The notes beneath the pieces are model-generated. The model was not told the origin of the DNA and did no database searches. It was given only the letters and a program-made list of their open reading frames with translations. 64,000 bases of DNA from Puccinia triticina (taxonomy: Eukaryota > Basidiomycota > Pucciniomycetes > Pucciniales > Pucciniaceae): contig NC_070560.1 in the NCBI RefSeq assembly GCF_026914185.1, positions 3,711,501-3,775,500 on the forward strand, in the 5' to 3' direction. Shown here one piece after another: positions 56,031 to 64,000 of this stretch (position 1 is its first letter; every line of letters starts with the position of its first letter). The translations under genes and the position numbers were made by a program.

Positions 56031-56267
56031 ACAAGGGCACTGGTAGTGTATGTACTTAGGTGCCACTGCTGTGCCAGCTATCTCCAAAGTTAGTGTGGCT
56101 AAGCAGAGTCTCAACATACTGCTTAGCCTGAACCGTTGAGTAAATTCCAAATATTCCAGGGTGCACCACCCTGGGATTCATTTTGTATGAAGCTTGTTCT
56201 AAGGGAGACTGAACTCAAGTATGCTGCATGTCAACTGACACCAGTTTCTTGAGTTTTTTTCATAGTG

Positions 56268-56511
56268 TGATGTAAGTTTTTCTCTCATTACATTAAAAGC
56301 TTCCACTCTAGTAGTTGTCATCTCAAATGCAGTGTTGGGACTACTGAGTTGATAAAGTGGGCCACTTATTTTTGCAAATTCCTTGATGTGTTGTCTATAG
56401 TAACTTGCAAAACCTAAGAATGACTGTACTTCCTTCAGGTTAGTTGGCATAGGTTTGAGCAAAACAGCTGCTACTTTATTCATGTCTATAGCTATACTGA
56501 GTCCTGATACT
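56268..56511 (-). pseudogene. Gypsy element B, RT thumb fragment
   Basis: Minus-strand MNKVAAVLLKPMPTNLKEV, FLGFASYYRQHIKEFAK and FEMTTTRVEAFNVMREKLTS. It lies between the CACTA-like element and the solo LTR. Joins 51376-53496 on one side and 57289-57918 on the other. Confidence 0.88.
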
Positions 56512-57288
56512 TGTCAGGATTTGGGCTTGACCCCAAATCAGAGGAAGCGCAAGAGCTCTAAACCTAACCCCAAAAAGGGCCAAGGTGAGTTGGCGCGACC
56601 TTCAGGCGCATGTATTATGCATGCTGCCCTCAGGCGTTTGGAATATGCAAAAGCTAATTCCTCCGCTCCTCTCCCCACAGCCACATCATCAATTGACAAA
56701 GAGCCCAAGCAAACCAAGCACGACAGGCAACCTATCAGGTAAGCATGCGTGCTGGGATAGCCATAGCTAGGACAAGAGTTGTTGCTGATCAGAGTGATTT
56801 TCCTCCTGCTTCAGCTCACTCGCATCCAACGCCTCACCAGACCTAATTGGTTCCAGCCTCCGCAATAGGATCACCAACCCCACAATTGGCGGTAAGTCCA
56901 TTGTGGCAGAGCCCTTTCAGGAGTAGCAAGGAACTGACAGTTGTACTGTACTAAATGTTAGACAACCGCAGTTCCGGCACTCTCGTAGCTCGCATATCAG
57001 GGACCGCTGATACGCAGGCCTAACAAGTCTAACGTGAGATTTGTCTTACTCAGCTCACCGTTATGGGAGTCCAGCTACTGATTTCAACCACAGTTGCATC
57101 AGCTTCAGATCTTTGGGATTCCCAGCTGCCCTGCAGTCTAAGTTTTTATAAACCTTTTTCTCTTACTCAGTACCAGAGCGGATCTGCTCCTAGGTACATT
57201 TGTTATTTCTTATTTCTTCATCTCTGTGTCTGTCAGAGCTATCAATATGTAACACAAGTAATCTATCCTAGTCTTGTGAATTCTAACA
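56512..57288 (+). repeat. Solo LTR (777 bp), TSD ATACT
   Basis: TGTCAGGATTTGGG...GTGAATTCTAACA, flanked by ATACT at 56507-56511 and 57289-57293. Removing it restores the Gypsy B reading GHIVSGL. A different family from the other solo LTRs. Two ORFs of 61-95 codons inside lack support. Confidence 0.9.
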
Positions 57289-57918
57289 ATACTATATGTC
57301 CTCGAGCTTTCAGTTCTTGAAATCCAAATTGGCATTTACTCATTGATATTTTCATATTCATTTCACTTACTCTTTCTAAGACTATGGTCAAATTCTTGAG
57401 GTGTTCTTCCCAGTCTTGGCTGAATATGATAATGTCATCAATGTAAATTATAAGCCATCCTTCACGTAACTCTCTGTGGAATTCAGTATCCATCATTCTC
57501 TGGAAGTGAGATGGTGCATTTTTAATCCCAAAAGGCATTCTGAGATATTCATAAATACCCATATGTAATATAATGCGTAACAAATGTCTACTGTCTTCAT
57601 GAATTACATTCTGATGGAATCCTTTTAGTACATCCATGCAGGTAATAAATTTTGCATTCTTGAGTTGCGTGATTGCTTCACTAATCTTGGGCATAGGATA
57701 TCTGTCAGGAATAGTGTAGGTATTGAGGGCTCTAAAATCACCAACCATCCTGAACTTATCATTATGCCACACAATGATCACAGGTGTTGTAACTTCCACA
57801 TTCTCATTTGCGCCAACCTTGCGCAGAACTTTCATTCTGACTAATTCATTGACATGTTGTTGTAAAGCTTCTCTGCTTCTAGGGGATGCTGGGTAAGAGG
57901 CTTTTCTTAAAGCTGGAT
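57289..57918 (-). pseudogene. Gypsy element B, reverse transcriptase fragment
   Basis: Minus-strand ALRKASYPASPRSREAL, NEVEV-like segment, [35 protein letters not shown] with the catalytic Asp, [45 protein letters not shown]. Ends at about 57918, where Copia sequence begins; gag, protease and the 5' LTR are lost. Confidence 0.9.
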
Positions 57919-58440
57919 CTGCCAAACAGTGAGACCTCACAAAATAGCATCCGCGCAAAGCACATGGATATACGACTGCATTTTGTTTGGGAACTCATTC
58001 TGTTCAACCTCATCAAGCTTTGCTACGTCAAGACCAACGCCAACGCAGCCGACTTCCTCACCAAAGCCCTTGGCCAATCAATCATTCGCCGCTCACTCAG
58101 TCAAATTGGAGTCATCCAAATCTCAGAAGTTACTTTGAATCTGGCGACTCAAAGCATGCAAGGCTGTAGGAATACAGGCCCAGACCCCAGCCCGCAGCAA
58201 CCGTTAAGGAAGCTCGCGCGGTACAGTCAACAAGACCCAGCTGCTAAGAGAGGTAAGCCCCATAAGCCCCTCTCGCAGTCCAAAGCTAAACCTAAGCTGA
58301 CAAAAGCATCGCCTCGGCGTTTTGCAGCAGCGGATAAGCAAGAGAGAACCTTAACGGTCAAAGCCCAGCCAAAGAGACAAACAAGATTCAAAACCTTGTA
58401 TGTACCGTGGATGAAAGTCTCTTGTTCTCAAGACTAACTA
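57919..58440 (+). pseudogene. Copia RNase H end fragment plus basic tail
   Basis: NSIRAKHMDIRLHFVWELI, then YVKTNANAADFLTKALGQSI is the usual C-terminal RNase H end of Copia pol. The frame continues as a Lys/Pro/Gln-rich tail to 58437 without motif, perhaps into LTR sequence. Everything upstream in the Copia element is missing. Confidence 0.75.
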
Positions 58441-59779
58441 GATTCCCGTTCCCTCGCAGAACGCTCATGGAACGTCTTGGTCCCCAGACACAAGAAGAAC
58501 TGCTTGCAAGGACCTTGGAAGCTACAGCTACAAGTAAGTCAAGGGCAGTTCCTACCAGACAAAGAAAAGACAAACAGCTGACTTGAATCAAACAATATTC
58601 TTCAAGCAGCCCCAGACCCAGCGGAGTCGTTCTGCCAGAACAAGACAAAACTGCTTTGCTAACACACTAGCACTTAGTAAGTCCAAGAGAGAAGTGGAGA
58701 GGGCAGCCAGACTAGTAGCTGACGCTATCAATATCTTGGCAGGTTCATAGAACTACCCACAACGTGGAAACAGAGGAAATCCTCAAACAGACTCAGCCCA
58801 TTTCCTTTATCATTCTCTCATAGCAGGCGCATCTCACTCTGCTTTCAGGTACAATACTCCCAGCTGTCAGCCGGGCTACCATTCTAGAATAGAGCCCCGC
58901 CTGCAGCTCCGGTAGCGCAGCCAAGAGCACAGTAAATTAGGTGCAGAGCAGACCGCAGCGCGGACCTCTGCACAGGTTAGATTAGTTTGAACAATTTTTT
59001 ACAACAAATAGCTTCCTAGAGAAGCTATACACCAAAAAGACCGCCGCGCGGTCCAGAATCTCATTGTACAACAAATCATAAACAGGTACATGTAACAAAA
59101 AAGGAACTATTTAGAGAAAGACCTTCTTAGACGACCCACGTGATTCACAGCATCCAGCCACTGTTGGCATGGAGACAGGTTGCGCTGGGTAGCGGCTAAA
59201 ATCAATCAGCCACGCGATACAGAGTACATACTACAGTACTTGATCGCGTAGAAGATACCGCCGCCTGTAGGCGGCTAAACAATAAATTCCGTACCTGATC
59301 GCGTGGAGCCGACAGCCGCCTGGAAGCTAGTGCCAAGGAAACGAGTTTCCAAGGGCCATAGCACCTCAGAGACGGTAACCTAAAAGTCCCAAAGGTTCCG
59401 GTGTTCTCCGCATGTATACCAACATTTATCCATCCTCTACACGAGAGCGGAGGATGGATAGAGCGTCAGGTTGAGTAGGAAGCTTCTGTAGAACCAGCAA
59501 AGAGGTCCCGTTGCCTATGACCCGTCTCCAAGAGATACGGGTCCTACGAGTATCATGAGCAGTAAAAATGCTATGCTCTCCGATGAGATGTATCGGGAGG
59601 ATAGCTAGGAGTTTACCAAGCCGAAGAGCTCGCCAGAACCGCATAAAAAGACGGGCTCTGGAGGACTCTTGCTCCCCAGAATCGTCAACTGTCTTAAACC
59701 GCACATCAGCGCACACCCTCGCCAACCAATTGTTTGCCAACCTGTTCACTGTCCTGCTTGTGTTAGAACCGTTCTTGAT
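58441..59779. other. Stretch with no supported gene
   Basis: Short ORFs only, no shared motif. A GC-rich portion (58900-59330) has repeated CAGAGCAGACCGCAGCGCGG-like and GATCGCGTAGA/GATCGCGTGGA sequences. May be retroelement LTR or leader sequence. Confidence 0.35.
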
Positions 59780-60119
59780 TCACTGTTTTTCTCGCTGGAC
59801 TCTCAGTAAGTCCAGCCTCTTTTCTCTTTATCACCTTGGGAATTATTCCCTATCTATCTATTTGGGAATCTGTCAAACTACCCCCGCTTGTTGGACCCCA
59901 GACAACACAGGATCCACTACCCCTGCTCGTCAGGCCCTGTAAGAACCGCCCCAGAGGGCACCATAACCATTCCGCTGCTCTTGCGGCCCCTCCGTTACAT
60001 CCCATTAGGGATATAAAAACTTTAACACCATCATCCTACCGCGTCTACCGACGCGCTCACTCGCCGCAGTCACTCGTGTAGCTAGAGGACTTTGTGTCTT
60101 GGCATCACCAAGCCTGACA
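59780..60119 (-). repeat. LTR-like segment, family TGTCAGGCTTGG, second copy
   Basis: On the minus strand begins TGTCAGGCTTGGTGATGCC and shares several blocks in order with 5379-5760 (CTCTAGCTACAC, GTAACGGAGGGGCC, GGGGTAGTTTGA, TGGACTTACT). The far end is not resolved. Confidence 0.45.
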
Positions 60120-60364
60120 CCAGCTCTATTGTCATGTTTATTACAATAGTGAAAGTTGTTTTCAGCATCTAACAAGAAATATAATTTCAGTTTCTCATAT
60201 TCTTTTAAGTCCATCATGAGCTCAAGCACACTTAGAAAGAGTTCAAATTCACTTGGTGCTCAATTACCACTTGACATCAAACTCAATCCAGACATCACGG
60301 ATGATAAAATTACAGCTTGGCACTCTCCAGAGAGTGCCACCAAATTCCCCCTGGTGAATCTGAG
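60120..60364. other. Short segment with a palindrome next to a pyrimidine tract
   Basis: Holds a palindrome around CACTCTCCAGAGAGTG at 60320-60338 next to TTCCCCCTGGTGAA. A related inverted arrangement occurs at 6754-6795. Could be the edge of an unidentified LTR element on the minus strand. Confidence 0.35.
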
Positions 60365-60397
60365 TTTCAGCCACAGAGTACATGTCACAGTACCTTA

Positions 60398-61386
60398 CAC
60401 TGCAAGAAAAAATCTAGAAACTGCTTGCAGTTGAGATGCAAGAGCTCAAGGCAAGCTGTGCCTCATGCAAGAATCAAGCACTGGTTGATTCCATGCACAT
60501 TGTCTAATTTATGCAAGAGTGAGTCTAAGGTACAAAAAACTAAGTGCAGGAGTTGATACCTGTGTGAATTCCCCTTTAATGTGCACATACCCCTTTCATG
60601 TGCATATATCCCTTTTGTATGCATTCACCCCTTTCATAATGTGTACATAGCCCTTTATGTGCACATACCCCTTTCATGCGTGTATATCCCTTTCATGTGC
60701 ATGTATCCCTTTCACAATGTGTACATACCACTTTAATCATGTGTTCATGGCCCTTTCATGCTTACATGTCCCCTTTGAGTTTTTTAGATCCCTTTTAATA
60801 CCCCTTTTATCATTCAGGTTTACATACCCCTTTGATGTTTACATATCCCTTTCATGTGCAAATACCCCTTCTACACAAACCCCTTTCATGCATAAATACC
60901 CCTTTCATGCATAAATACCCCTTTCGTGCATAAATACCCCATTCATGCATAAATACCCCTTTCATGCATAAATACCCCTTTCATGCATAAATACCCCTTT
61001 CATGCATACATACCCCTTTCATCATGTGTACATATCCCTCTTATGTGTTAACACACCTCCTCACATTCCCCCTTCATGCATACATATTTTTTCATCTGTA
61101 CATATCCCTTTCATGTGTACATACCCTTTTTATGTTATTCTGGCTGGATTCAATGGTGCATGGATTGTTTAATAAAAGAAAATGAAAGGGTGCTCAGGGG
61201 GATGCTCATTTTCCTCAGCCTACTGCATGAGCACTACAGCATGTTCAAAATTGAGATGCTCAACAAGGTACACACTCAAGTTGCACCAGCACGGAATTTG
61301 GGTGCTTGACCCCAGCTTGAGCTGAAGCTTGGTTGAAGCTTGCTGCATCTCAACTGCAAGCAGTTTCTAGAGTTTTTCTTGCATTG
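60398..61386. mobile_element. CACTA-like non-autonomous transposon (989 bp), TSD TTA
   Basis: Ends CACTGCAAGAAAAAATCTAG and, on the other strand, CAATGCAAGAAAAACTCTAG, each continuing AAACTGCTTGCAGTTGAGAT; about 43 bp of inverted repeat. TTA repeats at 60395-60397 and 61387-61389. Insertion is within an LTR of known sequence, so both borders are secure. No transposase; the interior is a minisatellite. Confidence 0.93.
60570..61135 (+). repeat. CCCCTTTCATGCATAAATA minisatellite
   Basis: A 19 bp unit is nearly perfect over about seven copies at 60885-61015. Degenerate units of CCCCTTT(C/A)ATGTGTACATA type extend on both sides. Fills most of the CACTA-like element. Confidence 0.92.
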
Positions 61387-62221
61387 TTACACTTACCAAT
61401 TACATGCAATTGTTCACATCATATATAGTACATTCCTTTTACACCTTTATTACATATGTATATCTTTAGATACAAGCTTAAGAATGTACTCTTGTTATAC
61501 ATTACTTTACAGATAACCACAGTTGAATACAGTTACCATAATGTAATGTTATTATAAGAGTTAATTTACGTGCAAACAGTAAGATTACAATATACTGTAA
61601 CATTACTGTACACGTGAAATACCCCCAAGACAGGTATCACTCATTTATCCCCTGTTACACCTCATTCCCTACTTACATAACATATTGATTATGATATAAA
61701 TTCACAAACAAATACATGATGTAATCTAATTCAAAAGAGCACTGAATGGAATCACTGATCAGCTAGTGTACACAGCTACTGATCTAGGATCAGTACTGAT
61801 CATTACACTGCCCTGATCATTTCCAATGTTGATCCTCTTGAGGATCTGCTTCCTTTGAGCACTTCCAGTTCCCCCAGGTCCTGAAGCGCCTCCCAGTGCC
61901 TCAAATCCCCTCCTGCTCTTTTCCCTCTCCATAAACACACCCCCCAGGACTGTTTATCCTTCAGAATATTATTACAGCAAAGTTTAACCTATACTATAGT
62001 TAAACAGTGCTTTCATTCTCACCCATCTTTCAATTCAGGAATAACATCAACTCTTGATTAGCCTTACCTTTCTGTAGGTAAAACCACGAACCCAAGTTGA
62101 GTTATTCCTTGGATGCCTATTGACACCCTGTGTTGATCTGGATGCGCCTTCATTGAGCAAGCCTCTCAGTCAAGATTACTGATAGAGTGAAACCTTTTAC
62201 AGGTCTTACCACAAACCCATT

Positions 62222-62422
62222 AGGGGGGTTCATGATTGAATTTCATTGAACTTTAGAGCCACATTTAAGGCCTTTGTGAACAGAATTTTGAAATTTTGGG
62301 AAAATGCACAGCAGCAGGTGATACTGATCAATTGGAGTAACTAATCAAATTTTTTTTAAAATGTTCATAAACACCTTAAAATGTGTCCCAAAGTTTTGTA
62401 AATTTCAATTGTGAACCCCCCT
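62222..62422. mobile_element. 201 bp MITE in the LTR, TSD ATT
   Basis: Inverted ends AGGGGGGTTCA...TGAACCCCCCT with further pairing (ATTGAA). ATT duplicated at 62219-62221 and 62423-62425. The uninterrupted LTR copies read CCCATTGGCCC at this point. Superfamily not assigned. Confidence 0.85.
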
Positions 62423-62509
62423 ATTGGCCCATCCTTGGCACTTTACACCATCATCTTGCTAGTAACAACCCTCTCAGAAACAGTTAGTCACCTACAGGCT
62501 GACACTGAG

Positions 62510-63207
62510 AAAGGGACAGGGGAAGCCCATGATCCCAATTTCCATAAAAGTGTGGATTCAATATACTTAGATGAATTCAAGGTCCCCAAATCATAATGAC
62601 TGTACTTGTTTTGTTCCACAATGAATTCTTTCAGCATACAAGCAAGCTTCAACAAACTCCCACAAAATTCACAGAGTACAATAAAAAGCCTGTATACTGA
62701 TTTTTCAAAAAAAAAAAAAATTGAACAGGTTTCTTCCTTCACTTCATATATATATGTATTTGTTTTGAAAAAAGTAAAATGAGGAAGAAGCAAGTCTGGA
62801 TGGTTTGTGTTGTAGGTAGACACATTTGATTTCAGCATTGGCCAAGATTCAAAAGCACTATTTAGGTCAAATTACAGCAATAAGTGTCTATTCAAAGATA
62901 AATATTACTTTTAATTTGTCCTTTATGTTCTTTTGATGAGAAGCCATGGAAAGTTTGAAATTTTGCGGAAGATGTCATGCTGAAACCGTTATGGTAATTC
63001 CATCAAGCGGTTTCTTCGGATTTGTGTCTGAGCGACTTGAATGAAAAGTGGAATTGTTTGGCTTTCTTTGTGGTTGATTTGGTGCTCTTTGAGAGCTCCC
63101 TGGAAGTCGACCAAGCTTGATACAAAATTCCCAGGTTGATAGAAACCCCATAAAACGCAAAAAGGACTCTAGTTACATGAGAGATTAGATTTCGGCTTGA
63201 TTAGATC
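62510..63207. other. Flank of the right-edge gene, no gene seen
   Basis: AT-rich; a poly-A run near 62708. May include the 3' UTR of the minus-strand gene to its right. Confidence 0.35.
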
Positions 63208-64000
63208 TCATGCGTTTTTCCTTTGAAATGTGTGGTGACTAACAGAAGGATACCAATGAACCGCATTCGGACCTTTCCATCCTTCAAAACGACGTCTGGA
63301 GAGATCACACCCCAAAGTGTCAAGCAAAGTGTCCCCAGAGTGACAATTGTGTAAGAAAGCGAACTGAAAATCAAGGCCCGATCTGCGGTGCATCAAATGT
63401 AACGTTTGGCGTTCAACTATTAAGATCATTTGAGGATGGCAATGAACACGTGACTTACATGAGTTATTCTTGCTAATACTTGTCTGTGATCGCTTCCTGG
63501 GCTGTTTCGAGCGTAGTTGGCCATGTTGAGCAGGGTTAGGAGAGTCGAGATGGACGACAGGATTACCACTGAGCTCTAGCGGCAGGCTGATTTGAAGGGG
63601 TGAGGGCTTATCGCTCGGCGGTTGCGGACTGAAGTAGTTTTCATCGTCCACCTGCTTTTTAAATATTTTGAGCTGAATGATAAAACATGGTACCCAGATC
63701 AAAAAATTGATGATTCCGCCTAGTGACCAGCATGCAAAGCTGATTTGCATACTGCTGGTCAGGTTTAGGGAATCGTGATGCAAGTCGAGCAAGAGTGGGA
63801 AGAGATCAGACACCGAAGAGAAGGTCGGTGTGCTTGTTGGAGGTGGGCTCTGGAAGCATTGCTGGGAGTCCGATGCGAGTATTTTCAAACTTTCCATCCG
63901 GACGAAAATTTCCCGTGCCCTAGCTTGCAATTTGTTCGCGATTGTATTCGCATAAACATCGGAGGTGATGAGAGCAGAGGAAACCAGAAAGGGCAGGCCG
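63208..64000 (-). CDS. Partial host gene, predicted membrane protein of unknown function
   Basis: Open on the minus strand from the window edge. Upstream of the first in-frame Met (63930) the frame continues to the edge with SALITSDVYANTIANK, so the N-terminus is outside. It contains QARAREIFVRMESLKI, a Ser/Pro-rich stretch, a likely transmembrane segment (FACWSLGGIINFLIWVPCF, about 63750-63690), then a hydrophilic tail with KQPRKRSQTSISKNN. A GTAAGT...AATAG pair at 63458-63417 could be a 42 bp intron, although the frame is also open through it; without it the tail would change. There is no similarity to the transposon genes here. I do not recognise the family. Confidence 0.5.
   Translation of the reverse strand, partial: GLPFLVSSALITSDVYANTIANKLQARAREIFVRMESLKILASDSQQCFQSPPPTSTPTFSSVSDLFPLLLDLHHDSLNLTSSMQISFACWSLGGIINFLIWVPCFIIQLKIFKKQVDDENYFSPQPPSDKPSPLQISLPLELSGNPVVHLDSPNPAQHGQLRSKQPRKRSQTSISKNNSCKSRVHCHPQMILIVERQTLHLMHRRSGLDFQFAFLHNCHSGDTLLDTLGCDLSRRRFEGWKGPNAVHWYPSVSHHTFQRKNA

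Larger units (their letters stand above)
53497..56267. mobile_element. CACTA-like non-autonomous transposon (2771 bp), TSD TGA
   Basis: Terminal inverted repeats of about 40 bp with two mismatches start CACTATGAAAAAAACT and continue GAGAAACTGGTGTCAGTTG. Direct TGA repeats flank it (53494-53496, 56268-56270), and removal restores the Gypsy reading REKLTSAPILFM. Inside the TIRs, further inverted pairs (GGCTAAGCAGTATGTT..., CCACACTAACTTTG...) extend to about 53740 and 56030. No transposase is encoded. The middle is filled by the array at 53741-55290 and by non-coding GC-rich sequence. Confidence 0.93.
60365..62504 (+). repeat. Solo LTR, family A, with two nested insertions, TSD CTGAG
   Basis: Starts TTTCAGCCACAGAG (the usual TG changed to TT) and ends CTACAGGCTGACA. 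Flanked by CTGAG at 60360-60364 and 62505-62509. After removing the elements at 60398-61386 and 62222-62422 it matches the LTR at 1650 throughout. Confidence 0.92.

Noticed and set aside
60570..61135. Telomere or subtelomere repeat
   Set aside because: The 19 bp unit is bounded by transposon TIRs inside an LTR and is not a telomere-type short G-rich repeat.

Overview
The window looks like one contig of a large, repeat-rich basidiomycete genome, most likely a rust fungus (Pucciniales). The support is Ty3/Gypsy chromoviruses, a Tnp2-type (Plavaka/CACTA) transposase, a DUF6589-like gene, degenerate Copia elements, and introns of about 60-75 bp with GT-AG ends. The species assignment is inference. 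Almost everything is mobile or decayed. The only gene that looks like ordinary host sequence is a partial one at the right edge (63208-64000, minus).

Layout. 1-4413: a minus-strand DUF6589-like pseudogene, apparently split by a solo LTR (1650-2603, TSD GATAC) and a Copia fragment (about 2885-4191), with a tRNA-like sequence beside the Copia break. 5379-6515: an LTR-like segment, then a tandemly duplicated SINE-like unit with tRNA-like heads. 8878-15785: a three-gene module (called X, Y and Z here) in minus orientation. 16020-21523: a Gypsy element with one open 1581-codon gag-pol ORF but a destroyed reverse transcriptase aspartate. 21591-25900: a broken SNF2 helicase, a diverged X-like gene and two palindromes. 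27294-35826: a complete 8.5 kb Gypsy-type element with 894/896 bp LTRs and TSD GCGT. 36017-39307: a decayed Tnp2 transposase gene. 39798-47387: a second copy of X-Y-Z in plus orientation, with a solo LTR in exon 1 of X. 47388-50118: the 3' part of another Gypsy with its LTR. 50393-57918: a third Gypsy (minus), broken by a CACTA-like element full of GGGATCCCTCCC repeats and by a solo LTR. 57919-62504: Copia scraps, LTR-like sequence, and a solo LTR that contains a second CACTA-like element and a 201 bp MITE.

The most unusual content is the X-Y-Z module. X and Y run the same way and Z faces Y. The same order and matching exon/intron boundaries occur in two copies on opposite strands. The X-Y spacer in both copies, and the flank of the third X-like gene, carry 34-42 bp palindromes of the form TGTCCACC...GGCC...GGTGGACA, ten in total. 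I recognise no domain in X, Y or Z. In one copy they lie directly downstream of a Tnp2 transposase, so they may be accessory genes of a large Plavaka/CACTA-like DNA transposon, and the palindromes may be protein-binding sites belonging to it. The two short CACTA-like elements found by terminal repeats and 3 bp duplications could be non-autonomous relatives, although I did not see their termini at the X-Y-Z loci.

A second unusual object is inside the 8.5 kb retroelement. An approximately 84 bp module starting AAGTAAGT occurs four times at ORF boundaries, and its primer binding site extends into about 50 nt of tRNA-Tyr-complementary sequence.
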